Positions 34,270 to 42,876 of a DNA stretch of 64,000 nt are shown in pieces (positions within the stretch are counted from its first letter, which is position 1; each line of letters begins with the position of its first letter). The DNA lies in contig JAVJST010000001.1 of assembly GCA_040219295.1 (NCBI GenBank), positions 1 through 64,000 of the forward strand. Reading direction: 5' to 3'. A program made the translations under genes and the position numbers. The stretch is from JAVJST01 sp040219295. Lineage in GTDB: Bacteria > Pseudomonadota > Alphaproteobacteria > Rhodospirillales > Casp-alpha2. The notes below the pieces were generated by a model. That model did no database searches, was not told the DNA's origin, and saw only the letters and a program-made list of their open reading frames with translations.

Positions 34270-34811
34270 CCCGAGCGCCACGCCATGTCCGTCCGGGATC
34301 GGCAGCTCGTGTTCCTGAGAACAGGATCGGACACGCAGGCACTGAGCCATGGCTTATTGTGCGACTGCCGCCTGCATTGCGGCGCGGGCACAATGGCGCG
34401 AGGCGCCGACCGGCAGGTCGGAACGCGCCGCCGCTGGATATAGCGTCTGGCGGATGATCCTCGCCTCGTCGGGATCTCCGCCATCCGGTCCATGGCTGTT
34501 CCACGACGGGGCAGGCGCGGTCCCCTCAAGAATCCTTGCACAATCGCAGCGCAGCGTAGGTCGCCACGCGCCCGGTGACCTTGTAATCGCGCGTCGGCAC
34601 CCCATATCTAATCCATAGCGGTAAGGCGTTCTTACTCGGCCCGCCAGACCACCCATCCCCGACCACCGCCCGCCTTACGTTCCGATCGGCCGATACCGGG
34701 TTTCTCTACGTCGCGCCTTCGTGCCGGTTTCCCGACGGACCGGCGCTGGTCGCGCGCATTTTCGGCACTCAGTCCCGTTCGCACGTCAGATTGCGATGAA
34801 AGGGGTGGCCA
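34270..34811. other. Gene-poor stretch with a degraded gene end
   Basis: No intact gene is seen in these 542 bp. A flavin oxidoreductase tail remnant occupies about 34526-34645 on the minus strand. Other frames are short and lack ribosome sites. The last 30 bp carry AAGGGG ahead of the small gene at 34812. Confidence 0.55.
34526..34645 (-). pseudogene. 3' remnant of a DgcA/TMADH-like flavin oxidoreductase gene
   Basis: On the minus strand this encodes ...GRVATYAALRLCKDS followed by a stop, matching the end AAIYDALRLCKDF of the intact oxidoreductase at 42877-44910. DNA identity is also visible around both stops (CTTGCACAATCxCAGCGCA shared). Upstream the similarity fades within about 40 codons and there is no start or fold-bearing region. 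It is therefore a truncated paralogue. Confidence 0.65.
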
Positions 34812-35018
34812 ATGTCCTATCCGCCAAGACGACCGGAGGACGACGATAAACGCTTTTGCCCGTCCGAACCGGCCGACAGTCCGGACCGATCCCGCGAAAC
34901 CGCGAACGTGCCGGCCGATGACGACAGCCTGGGCAACATGGTCAACAATCTCAGGAACTCGATCGATCTCGATCGCAAACACCGGCGAGACATTGCCCAT
35001 GAACGACAGAAACGCTGA
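34812..35018 (+). CDS. Hypothetical protein, 68 aa, polar
   Basis: A short, strongly charged protein with an Asp/Pro/Arg-rich N-terminal half (MSYPPRRPEDDDKRF...) and a more ordered C-terminal stretch MVNNLRNSIDLDRKHRRDI. AAGGGG lies about 12 bp before the ATG. No family is recognised. Composition suits a disordered cytoplasmic protein; it may be spurious. Confidence 0.4.
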   Translation: MSYPPRRPEDDDKRFCPSEPADSPDRSRETANVPADDDSLGNMVNNLRNSIDLDRKHRRDIAHERQKR

Positions 35019-35138
35019 GCCTGGAATCCGAAAATCCGGACCGCTCTGCTACCCGGTCCGGCATCGCCAGGGCAGGGCGCTCACGGCCAGCGCTTGCGTT
35101 CGCTCTCTCAAACCCGCTGCCTGGAGTCCGTCCCCGTC

Positions 35139-35597
35139 ATGAAGACAACCGAAACCACCGTCCGCTTCAACCATCCGTTCCGTATCGGCGAGCTTGATGA
35201 AGTCCTGCCACCCGGCGAGTACATCGTCGAAGAGGACCAGGAGGAGCTGCCGGACACGTCAGTCTCGGCCTACCGGCGCATTCGCACCATCTTCCAGATT
35301 CCCCGGAGCACATCGAAACGTGGCGAGGCACGCTCGATGACGATCTTGCCCGCGCACCTGATCGAAGCGCTCGCACGCGACCGCGCGTTCTCCGAAGCCG
35401 AAAGGGCGTTATCGTCCGAGCAATCGGCGGCTCACGACGAAACCCATTCGTCCGACCTGTCGAGTACCGATCGGGACGCGATGATCGAGTACGGGATTGG
35501 CTACAAGCCGACCGGGATATTCATGGTGGACGGCTATCGATACGGGCGGCTGCACGACGCCATCGCCCAGGCGAAGAGAACGGCGGCCAATGCTTAG
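35139..35597 (+). CDS. Hypothetical protein, 152 aa
   Basis: Start chosen at MKTTETTVRF (35139). The first ~55 residues look beta-rich, and FNHPFRIGELDEVLPPGEYIVEEDQEEL resembles small beta-sandwich hypothetical proteins. A polar helical middle follows, and an ordered end EYGIGYKPTGIFMVDGYRYG. No function is recognised and no signal or membrane segment is seen. It lies in a row of small same-strand genes leading to the transglutaminase-like gene. Confidence 0.6.
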   Translation: MKTTETTVRFNHPFRIGELDEVLPPGEYIVEEDQEELPDTSVSAYRRIRTIFQIPRSTSKRGEARSMTILPAHLIEALARDRAFSEAERALSSEQSAAHDETHSSDLSSTDRDAMIEYGIGYKPTGIFMVDGYRYGRLHDAIAQAKRTAANA

Positions 35598-35657
35598 GCC
35601 GGCGGGGTGCCGCGCTTGCGCAACTGACGCCGCGTCGCCCGGCAGGGGAGCGCGACA

Positions 35658-36008
35658 ATGATCCTGTCGGAGGCGTATCAGACGGCCATCATCGGCGCGA
35701 TTTGCGGCTCTGTTGTCGTCCTGGCGCTCGGCTTCACCCTCGGCGGCTGGGTTACCGGCGGGATCGCGAATGACCGGGCCGACATGGCGGCGCGGTTGAG
35801 CGAACGGGATGTCATGGTCCGGCTTTGCGTCGCCAGGTCCGTCGGCGACCCCGGATCGTCGGAGATCATCGCGAACATGAAGAAGTCGAACAGCTACACG
35901 CATGCCCAAATCGTCGCCAATGCCGGGTGGGCGACCATGCCCTGGGAAACCAGGCCCGATCGCCGAATTGCCGACGAATGCGCCGGCAGACTGTCAAAGG
36001 AGTTCTGA
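35658..36008 (+). CDS. Hypothetical membrane-anchored protein, 116 aa
   Basis: One N-terminal membrane helix (about residues 8-36, AIIGAICGSVVVLALGFTLGGWVTGG) precedes a soluble part with two cysteines (LCVAR and ADECAGRL) and a Lys/Trp-rich middle. The layout suggests an inner-membrane protein with a small periplasmic domain and perhaps one disulfide. AGGGGAG lies about 12 bp upstream of the ATG. No family is recognised. Confidence 0.6.
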   Translation: MILSEAYQTAIIGAICGSVVVLALGFTLGGWVTGGIANDRADMAARLSERDVMVRLCVARSVGDPGSSEIIANMKKSNSYTHAQIVANAGWATMPWETRPDRRIADECAGRLSKEF

Positions 36009-36100
36009 GCCATCCGTACCGCCCGTTTTCCGGCAAATCGTCGAGGCCTCCCGAAGTTTGGCGGCATGCCCGATCCCTGCCCGCGCCAGAGGAGAGCGAG

Positions 36101-36412
36101 ATGAGCGACGATCCGGTCGATCTGGATCAGCGTCGAACGGCGGCGGGGAAGATCGAGACGAACCTGCGCCGCCACGCCTTGCGGGAACTCGTCGCCGATC
36201 AGGAAGCGCTTCGACGCAGGCAGGAGGAACTCGAGGATCAGTTCCTTGCCGAGCCGGCGGAGACCTGGCCGGAAGCGGCGGCCAAGGCCCAGTATCTGAT
36301 TCGTCTGTATGCCCTGACCGGCGACGCCCAGGACGCCCGACGCCAGAAGCTGGTTCAGAGAGCTCTCGGTGATCTCGCGCGCCTGATGGACCGGACAGAC
36401 GACCAGTCTTGA
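36101..36412 (+). CDS. Hypothetical coiled-coil protein, 103 aa
   Basis: Almost wholly helical and charged: DQRRTAAGKIETNLRRHALR, then DQEALRRRQEELEDQFLAEP, then a second helix pair. AGGAGAG lies 6 bp before the ATG at 36101; the frame is open further upstream but there overlaps the membrane-protein gene. No family is recognised. Confidence 0.6.
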   Translation: MSDDPVDLDQRRTAAGKIETNLRRHALRELVADQEALRRRQEELEDQFLAEPAETWPEAAAKAQYLIRLYALTGDAQDARRQKLVQRALGDLARLMDRTDDQS

Positions 36413-36478
36413 GCGGCCGCGGCATCCGGCGTCGATCGCGCCGGCCCGAGGCACCACTCCAGGGAGGAGGTTGAACAC

Positions 36479-37393
36479 ATGAAAATCCGCATCGGCTACG
36501 AGTTGTCGACCATCTGCCCCAAGCCAACGCCCATGCTGCTGGCGCTGTCGCTCTATGGCGATCAGACCGAGATCATCTGCGGTGCCGCCGGCATCCATAC
36601 AGAGCCCGATACGGCGATTGACGAGTTCCACGACGGCTTCGGCAACCGCCGCGCCCGCCTGCTGTCGCCGGCGGGCCGTCTGACCGTCTGGTCGGACTGC
36701 ATCGTCAACGATGACGGACTGCCGGACGGGTTCGACTGGAACGCCCGCCAGCACGAGGTCGCCGACCTGCCTGCCGAGACACTGACGTATCTCTCGGCCA
36801 GCCGGTTCTGCGAGAGCGACGAACTGGCCGAGGAGGCGTGGTCGATGTTCGGCGCCACGACGCCGGGATGGGCGCGCGTTCAGCAAATATCGAACTGGGT
36901 GCACAACAATGTCCTGTTCGACTACAGGTTCGGGCGTCCGACGAAGACCGCCGTCGATGTCCTGCGGGAAGGAACCGGCGTGTGCCGCGATTTCGCGCAT
37001 CTGTTCATCGCGCTGTGCCGGGCGATGAACATTCCGGCCCGTTACGCGAGCGGCTATCTCAGCGATATCGGCGCCCGGGCCGAGGGCGCGGGCGATTTCT
37101 GCGCGTGGTGCGAGGTCTACCTGGGGGGCCGCTGGCATGACTTCGATCCGCGTCACAACACGCCGCGCATCGGCCGGATCCTCATGGCGCGGGGCCGCGA
37201 TGCGGCGGACGTCCCGATGCTGCTGGCGTTCGGACATCACACGCTGACGCATCTGAAGGTCTGGACCGAGGAGGTCGATGAAACGCTGTCGAATCGCGAC
37301 CTCGTCGAGGCCATGGAAACGCGGCCCACGACGGAGGCGCTGGTGCTGGATCCATCGTCCCGGCTGGCATCCGACGCAACCCTTCCGATCTAG
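36479..37393 (+). CDS. Transglutaminase-like protease-fold protein
   Basis: A 304-residue protein with an N-terminal beta domain (1-115) and a transglutaminase core. The catalytic Cys is in GTGVCRDFAHLF near residue 170. FCAWCEVYLGG, then RWHDFDPRHN, supplies His and Asp near 213-224, preceded by NWVHNNVLFDYRFG. There is no signal peptide, so it is likely cytoplasmic. Bacterial members act as proteases or amidases. GGAGG lies upstream. The small genes before it may be functionally linked, but nothing proves it. Confidence 0.82.
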   Translation: MKIRIGYELSTICPKPTPMLLALSLYGDQTEIICGAAGIHTEPDTAIDEFHDGFGNRRARLLSPAGRLTVWSDCIVNDDGLPDGFDWNARQHEVADLPAETLTYLSASRFCESDELAEEAWSMFGATTPGWARVQQISNWVHNNVLFDYRFGRPTKTAVDVLREGTGVCRDFAHLFIALCRAMNIPARYASGYLSDIGARAEGAGDFCAWCEVYLGGRWHDFDPRHNTPRIGRILMARGRDAADVPMLLAFGHHTLTHLKVWTEEVDETLSNRDLVEAMETRPTTEALVLDPSSRLASDATLPI

Positions 37394-37456
37394 CAGGCGC
37401 CTGTTTCCTGGTTCTGCTTTTCCCTTTCGCCGGTATCCGCCGTCACCGCGTGTCGG

Positions 37457-38125
37457 TCATCCGGTCGCCTTCAGCGGCTCCAGGATGAACCGGAGGTCGC
37501 CGAGGAGCTGGGCTTTGTAGTCCTCGAAGGTGATGTCGTCGTGCGCCGCGAGGTCGATGTAGTGCATGGTCTCGACGCGGAACAGGATGCTGCCGAGCTG
37601 GTCCGGGTCGCAGGCCGGGTGGAGAACGCCATTCTCCCGAAGCGCTTCCAGCATCCTGACGATGCAGTCGAGCAGGGTGAGGTTGTACTCGGCAAAATCC
37701 CGGCCCACGGTGGTATCGCGATGGGCGATCGAGAGCCCGAAGAGGTGGCGCCAGTTCTCCTTGCCGAGGTGATCGAGCGAGTGCCGCGTCATGGCGAAAA
37801 ACACGCCCGACACGCCGTCGACGAGATCGGTCGGCGGCGACTTGATGAGCTCGTCGATCTCGCCGGTGACGAAGTTGATGTGCTCGGTCACCAGGATCAT
37901 CAGGAGATCGGACTTGTTCTCCACGTAATTGTAGACCGTGCCGACCGAAACCCCGGCGGCGGCGGCGATCTTCTCGATCTTGGTGTCCTCGTAGCCGTGT
38001 TCGCGGAACTGCGCCTCGGCCGCCGCGAGAATGCGGCGCTTGCGGTCGGCTTTCTGCTGTTCCCTCAAGCCAGCCACGGTGGCTTCTCCCTCGTTGTCGC
38101 CAATCGTACGGGTGGCTTCGGTCAC
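37457..38125 (-). CDS. TetR/AcrR-family regulator
   Basis: A 222-residue regulator from the GTG at 38125; an ATG at 38209 is open but lies inside a candidate operator. The HTH is standard: KRRILAAAEAQFREHGYEDT and IEKIAAAAGVSVGTVYNYVE. The C-terminal effector domain carries the YIDLAAHDDITFED stretch also found as a relic at 31778. It is divergent from the ABC transporter operon, with paired near-palindromes between, and likely represses both itself and the transporter. Confidence 0.88.
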   Translation of the reverse strand: MTEATRTIGDNEGEATVAGLREQQKADRKRRILAAAEAQFREHGYEDTKIEKIAAAAGVSVGTVYNYVENKSDLLMILVTEHINFVTGEIDELIKSPPTDLVDGVSGVFFAMTRHSLDHLGKENWRHLFGLSIAHRDTTVGRDFAEYNLTLLDCIVRMLEALRENGVLHPACDPDQLGSILFRVETMHYIDLAAHDDITFEDYKAQLLGDLRFILEPLKATG

Positions 38126-38138
38126 CGAGCCTAGCAAA

Positions 38139-38160
38139 AAAATGAATCGGTTCAAGTTTT
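38139..38160. promoter_or_regulatory. Candidate TetR operator, copy 1
   Basis: AAAATGAATCGGTTCAAG plus TTTT: a near-palindrome with TGAA/TTCA arms, 14 bp before the regulator start. It repeats at 38193-38214, 54 bp away centre to centre. Confidence 0.6.
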
Positions 38161-38192
38161 CAGTTGACTCGATCCGATGATCTGAGGCATTG

Positions 38193-38214
38193 AAAATGAA
38201 CGGGTTCATGTTTT
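38193..38214. promoter_or_regulatory. Candidate TetR operator, copy 2
   Basis: AAAATGAACGGGTTCATG plus TTTT, with perfect TGAAC-GG-GTTCA core. It matches copy 1 at 18 of 22 positions or better and lies 60 bp before the transporter gene. Spacing of about five helical turns would allow looping or two dimers on one face. Confidence 0.6.
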
Positions 38215-38274
38215 ACCCGGAAGAAGCCGAACCCAATCGGCCGGCAACGACAGGGACAAACAAGGGAGGCACCC

Positions 38275-39354
38275 ATGAAATCACTATTCGGAACGACGAC
38301 CCGCCGCGCCGTTCTCGGCATTCCGCTGGCCATGGCGTTCGGCTGGCCGTCGGCCCAGGCCGACGCCGCCGAGGAAATCAACGCGCTGGTGTGGTGCGAT
38401 CACACCGACCCGGCGCTGATCGAGCCGTTCGAGAAGAAGCACAACGTGCGCGTGAACCTGAAGGAATACGAGGGCACCGGCGCCGCGCTGGCCATCGTCG
38501 AGCAGTCGCGGCCCGGCGACTGGGACGTGTTCGTGATCGACGGCGTCGACGTGCCGGGGGTGGTCGCCTCGGGCCTGCTCGCCGAACTGCCGCAGGACGA
38601 GCTGCCGCTGGACGACGTGTTCGACGCGGTGCAGATGCGCGACATGACGTTCAAGGACGGCAAGATGTACGCGATCATGGAGAAGTTCGGCTACAACGTG
38701 ATCAGCTACAACAAGGACAAGGTCGACCCGGCCGACATGCGCGATCTCAATTCGCTGTGGTCGGACAAGTACAAGGGCCGCATCGCGGTCTACGACTACT
38801 ACATTCCGTTGATGGACCTGGTCGCGCTGAAGATGGGCATCAAGCCCGCCGACATTACCGCCGACGTGCTGCCCGCCATGCGCGAGGAGCTGTTCAGGCT
38901 CAAGGAGAACTCGGTCATGGTCGGCGACGTGGTCGCGTCGTCGACGGCGCTCGCCGTCGGCGAGGCCGACATCCTGATCGGTGGCGGCGAATGGGCGGTC
39001 TCGGTGCTGTCGGCCGAACAGCCGGAGCTCGACTGGGTACTGCCCGACCAGGGCGGCATGCTGTGGAGCCAGTCGATCGGCGTCTTCGAGCAGTCCGAGA
39101 AGAAGGATCTCGCGGTCGAGTTCGTGAAGTACATCATGAGCCCGGAAGGGCAGGCGCGCCTCGCGACGTCGTCGTGCTTCTGGGGCATGCCGGCCAACGC
39201 CAAGGCCAGGGACCACCTGACCGAGCAGCAGCGCGCGGCGCTGCGCTGGGACGAACAGCCCGGGTTCCAGGCCAATTCGCACCGCTACTTCATTCCCGAT
39301 GCCGAGCTTGACGGCCAGATGCTCGACGTCTGGACCGAGTTCCTTCAGCATTAA
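38275..39354 (+). CDS. Polyamine/putrescine-type ABC transporter substrate-binding protein
   Basis: A 359-residue PotD-like periplasmic protein. The leader has TTRRAVLGIPLAMAFGWPSAQA, with a twin arginine, so export may be by Tat. The fold shows INALVWCDHTDPALIEPFEKK, then VFVIDGVDVPG, and a late SPEGQARLATSSCFWG. GGAGG precedes the ATG. The ligand is probably a cationic amine, but PotD relatives also take up other compounds. Confidence 0.85.
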   Translation: MKSLFGTTTRRAVLGIPLAMAFGWPSAQADAAEEINALVWCDHTDPALIEPFEKKHNVRVNLKEYEGTGAALAIVEQSRPGDWDVFVIDGVDVPGVVASGLLAELPQDELPLDDVFDAVQMRDMTFKDGKMYAIMEKFGYNVISYNKDKVDPADMRDLNSLWSDKYKGRIAVYDYYIPLMDLVALKMGIKPADITADVLPAMREELFRLKENSVMVGDVVASSTALAVGEADILIGGGEWAVSVLSAEQPELDWVLPDQGGMLWSQSIGVFEQSEKKDLAVEFVKYIMSPEGQARLATSSCFWGMPANAKARDHLTEQQRAALRWDEQPGFQANSHRYFIPDAELDGQMLDVWTEFLQH

Positions 39355-39415
39355 GGTCTGAAGGGCCGCCAGGCCCGCAGGCAGTCGCCACGGATAGCCC
39401 GAGAGGCCGAACGGC

Positions 39416-40282
39416 ATGACCAGGACATCCCCCAGGTTCGCACCCGATACCGTGCGGGCCTGGGGCCTGCTTTTCCCGGCACTGGCATGGACGGCGGCGT
39501 TCTTTGTGCTGCCGCTGGTCATCATGGCCGTCTACAGCCTGTGGAAGCGCGTCGGCAACCGCCTGATCACGGACGTTTCGCTGCAGAACTACGAGAACTT
39601 CTTCGCCAAGTCGTTCCTGTTCGAGTCCCTGATCAATTCGCTCGAGGTCACCGTGCTGGTGACGCTGATCAGCATCATCCTCGCCTATCCGTTCGCCTAC
39701 ATCCTCGCCGAGAAAGTACCGGAACGCTGGCAGCGCATGGCCCTGATACTCGCCATCCTGCCGTTCTGGACGTCCTATCTGGTGCGCTCCTACAGCTGGC
39801 TGCTGGTGCTGTCGGAAGGCGGCATCATCTCCAACTTCCTGCTCGACGCCGGCATCACCGACGAACCGGTGTCGTTCGCCAACGATCGCTCGGCGACGGT
39901 CATCGGCTTCGTGCACTTCTTCGTCATGCTGCTGACGCTGACGATCTACGCCAACCTCAAGCAGCTGCCGAAGAACTACCGCAGGGCGGCCGCGGATCTT
40001 GGCGCCGGGCCGATCCGGACCTTCGTCTACGTGGTCTTCCCGCTCACCTTGCCGGGCATCATGGTCGGCGCGTTCCTGACCTTCGTGCTGTGCATCGGCG
40101 ACTACATCACGCCGGCGATCCTCGGCGGAAAGCGGGAGCTGCTGCTGCCGCAGACCATCATGCTGCAGATCGAACGGCGGTCCGACTTCCCGACCGCGTC
40201 GGCGCTCGCGATGATCCTCATGCTTGTCGTCAGCATGGTCTACCTCGCCTGTGCGCGGTGGCTGAAGCTCGACAGGTTGTAA
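39416..40282 (+). CDS. ABC transporter permease (PotB-like)
   Basis: A 288-residue permease with six spans, the first at ~20-42. The EAA loop NYRRAAADLGAGPIRTFVYVVFP near residues 186-208 fits the PotB/PotC family. It lies between the binding protein and the second permease in a four-gene transporter. Confidence 0.88.
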   Translation: MTRTSPRFAPDTVRAWGLLFPALAWTAAFFVLPLVIMAVYSLWKRVGNRLITDVSLQNYENFFAKSFLFESLINSLEVTVLVTLISIILAYPFAYILAEKVPERWQRMALILAILPFWTSYLVRSYSWLLVLSEGGIISNFLLDAGITDEPVSFANDRSATVIGFVHFFVMLLTLTIYANLKQLPKNYRRAAADLGAGPIRTFVYVVFPLTLPGIMVGAFLTFVLCIGDYITPAILGGKRELLLPQTIMLQIERRSDFPTASALAMILMLVVSMVYLACARWLKLDRL

Positions 40283-40292
40283 GGAGGGGCGC

Positions 40293-41069
40293 GTGCTGAG
40301 AAACCTTCCCTCCTGGCTCTACGCGGCCCTGATCTATGGCTTCATCTTCCTGCCGGTCGGCGTGCTGGTGCTGTTCTCGTTCCAGGACTCGCGGGTGCCG
40401 ATACCGCCGTTCAACGGGCCGAGTCTCCGATGGTACGCCGAGTTCCTCGGCGACGGCCGCGTCACCGACGCGCTGCTCAATTCGATCATTGTCGCCTTCG
40501 CCTCGTCGGCGGTGGCGCTGGTGCTCGGCTTTCTTGCGGCCTACGCGCTGGCGCGCCACCGGGTGCGGTTCTCCAGTTTCTGGCAGGGGCTGCTGACGGC
40601 GCCGCTTACCGTCAGCTACCTGATCATCGCCATGGGCTTGCTCATCACCTTCAACGCGCTGGGTATTCCGAAGTCGCTGCTGACCATCGGCATCGGCCAC
40701 GTCGTCATCAACCTGCCGCTCTGCTTCGCCATCGTCTACAGCCAGATGGGCGCGCACCAGGCCAACATGGAACGCGCCGCGCGCGATCTCGGTGCCGGCG
40801 AATGGCAGGTCATCCTGCTGATCACCGTGCCGATGCTGTGGCCGGCGCTGTTCGCCGCGTTCTTCCTCTCGGTGACGTTCTCCTGGGACGAGTTCATCAT
40901 CGCCTTCCTGGTCAGCCGCTTCGACGTCACGTTACCGGTCGAGATCTGGAGCATGCTGCGCACCGGCCTCAACCCAAAGACCAACGCGGTCGGCAGCTTC
41001 GTGTTCCTGTTCTCTGTCGCCATCGTCTTTCTCCTCGATCTCGTCCTGTTCAGAAAGAAGCCCGCATGA
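40293..41069 (+). CDS. ABC transporter permease (PotC-like)
   Basis: A 258-residue six-span permease from a GTG start behind a strong AAGGAGG. The EAA loop is MERAARDLGAGEWQVILLITVP near 152-173, and FSWDEFIIAFL follows as in PotC. Its stop overlaps the ATPase start (ATGA). Confidence 0.88.
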   Translation: MLRNLPSWLYAALIYGFIFLPVGVLVLFSFQDSRVPIPPFNGPSLRWYAEFLGDGRVTDALLNSIIVAFASSAVALVLGFLAAYALARHRVRFSSFWQGLLTAPLTVSYLIIAMGLLITFNALGIPKSLLTIGIGHVVINLPLCFAIVYSQMGAHQANMERAARDLGAGEWQVILLITVPMLWPALFAAFFLSVTFSWDEFIIAFLVSRFDVTLPVEIWSMLRTGLNPKTNAVGSFVFLFSVAIVFLLDLVLFRKKPA

Positions 41070-42124
41070 CCAAGCCCGCCGTTGAGTTCCGCGATATCGA
41101 GATGAGGTTCGGCGACAAGGTCGCGCTGAGCGGCGTCGACCTGACCGTCAACCGCGGTGACTTCGTCGTCCTGCTGGGGCCGTCGGGCGGCGGCAAGACG
41201 ACGCTGCTCAACATCCTCGGTGGCTTCCTCGAGCCGACCCGGGGCGAGGTCCTGATCGACGGCAAGCCGGTGACCGGCATTCCGCCGGCGAAGCGCCCGA
41301 CGACGACGGTGTTCCAGGATTACGCGCTGTTTCCGCACATGTCGGTCGCGGGCAACGTTGCCTTCGGCCTCAAGATGCAACACGTCCCGCGGGCGGAGCA
41401 GGACCGACGGGTCGGGACCGCGCTGGCCATGGTCGGGCTCGACCACCTCGGCCAGCGCCGCATCCACGAGCTCTCGGGCGGCCAGCGCCAGCGCATCGCG
41501 CTGGCCCGCGCGCTCGCGGTGGAACCTTCCGTCCTGCTGCTCGACGAGCCGCTCGGTGCGCTCGACATGAAGCTCCGGCGCCAGATGCAGAACGAGCTCA
41601 AGGCGATCCAGAAGCGCGTCGGCACCACCTTCGTGCACGTCACGCACGACCAGGAGGAAGCCATGGCGATCGCCGATCTGATCGTCGTCATGAACGACGG
41701 CTTCATCGAGGACAAGGGGAAACCGGAACGCATCTATCTGCGGCCGGCGTCGCGGTTCACGGCCGACTTCATGGGCGAAAGCAATTTCATCGACGGCAAG
41801 GTCGCCGGCGTTTCGGGATCGTCCGTCCGGGTCGAGACGCCGCTCGGAGCCTTCGACATCGAGGGCGAGGCGGCGCCCGGCGCCGCGGTCACCCTGTCGC
41901 TCCGCCCCGAACACCTGAGGACCGACGGCGGCGGCGACCGGTCGCTGGGCCGGGCATCGGTCCTGGAGTCCGGGTTCTTCGGCACCCACCACCAGTGCAC
42001 TGCAAAGCTCGCGGCGTTCGAGGTTCCGTTCAAGGCACGTCTGCCGCAGCGCGAAACGGTTACGCCGGGCACCGAGGTCGAGTTCTCGGTGGATCTCTCA
42101 GACATCGTTCTGCTGACTCGGTAG
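41066..42124 (+). CDS. ABC transporter ATP-binding protein (PotA-like)
   Basis: A 352-residue ATPase from MTKPAVEFRD. Walker A is GPSGGGKTT, the signature is LSGGQRQR, Walker B is VLLLDEP, and the switch is HVTHDQEEA, all canonical. A TOBE-type C-terminal domain follows. It drives the PotBC-like permeases and is followed 10 bp later by the metallo-hydrolase, which belongs to the same operon. Confidence 0.9.
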   Translation: MTKPAVEFRDIEMRFGDKVALSGVDLTVNRGDFVVLLGPSGGGKTTLLNILGGFLEPTRGEVLIDGKPVTGIPPAKRPTTTVFQDYALFPHMSVAGNVAFGLKMQHVPRAEQDRRVGTALAMVGLDHLGQRRIHELSGGQRQRIALARALAVEPSVLLLDEPLGALDMKLRRQMQNELKAIQKRVGTTFVHVTHDQEEAMAIADLIVVMNDGFIEDKGKPERIYLRPASRFTADFMGESNFIDGKVAGVSGSSVRVETPLGAFDIEGEAAPGAAVTLSLRPEHLRTDGGGDRSLGRASVLESGFFGTHHQCTAKLAAFEVPFKARLPQRETVTPGTEVEFSVDLSDIVLLTR

Positions 42125-42134
42125 GGGAGGGACC

Positions 42135-42857
42135 ATGGAACGGATCAACGCGAACGCTTGGTACGAGGTCCGCACCGTCGGCGACGGCGTGACCTACATC
42201 GGCGAGCCCCACATCAAGGAGTTCTACCGTTGCAACGTCTGGCACGTGCGCGGCCGGGACCGGGACATGCTGGTCGATTCCGGGATGGGTGTCGTCAGTC
42301 TGCGTGAGCACGTGCCGCTGGTCACCGAGAAACCATGTGTCGCGGTCGCCAGCCACACTCATTTCGATCACGTTGGCTGTCATCACGAGTTCGAGGAGCG
42401 CCTGGTCCATCCGGCGGAGGCCGACATCATGGCGCAGCCGACGCGGGCCAACACCCTGGCCGAGGACTACGTCAGGGACGATATCTTCACGGCACTGCCG
42501 CCGGAGCCCTACACCTCGACCGAGTATGCGGTGAAGCGCGCACCGGCGACGCGTCTGATCGACGAGGGCGACATCGTCGACCTCGGCGACCGGGTGTTCG
42601 AGGTCCTTCACACGCCGGGTCATTCGGTCGGCGAAATCATGCTGTGGGAAAAGGCGACGGGCGTGCTGTTCTCCGGCGACATGATCTACGACGGCCCGCT
42701 GATCGACGGCGACGTGCCGACCTACGTCGAGCAGATGAAGCGGATCTACGACCTGCCTGTGCGCGTCGTGCACGGCGGCCATTTCCCGAGCTTCGACGGC
42801 GACCGATATCGCGAACTGATCCGTGCCTACGTCGCGGAGAAAGAGGGGCAACGGTGA
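42135..42857 (+). CDS. Metallo-beta-lactamase-fold hydrolase (copy 2)
   Basis: A 240-residue MBL-fold enzyme with SHTHFDH, HTPGHSVGE, FSGDMIYDG and VHGGHFPSFDG. It is the paralogue of the hydrolase at 25485-26240; both share CNxWHVRGRDRD. Here it closes a transporter operon, there it is coupled to MttB. This suggests one kind of intermediate in two amine pathways. Confidence 0.86.
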   Translation: MERINANAWYEVRTVGDGVTYIGEPHIKEFYRCNVWHVRGRDRDMLVDSGMGVVSLREHVPLVTEKPCVAVASHTHFDHVGCHHEFEERLVHPAEADIMAQPTRANTLAEDYVRDDIFTALPPEPYTSTEYAVKRAPATRLIDEGDIVDLGDRVFEVLHTPGHSVGEIMLWEKATGVLFSGDMIYDGPLIDGDVPTYVEQMKRIYDLPVRVVHGGHFPSFDGDRYRELIRAYVAEKEGQR

Positions 42858-42876
42858 ACGCCGGTTCCCCGCCCCC

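Noticed and set aside
34354..34656. Minus-strand 100-codon open frame
   Set aside because: It is in a different frame from the oxidoreductase relic and shows no motif or ribosome site; the relic explains the similarity.
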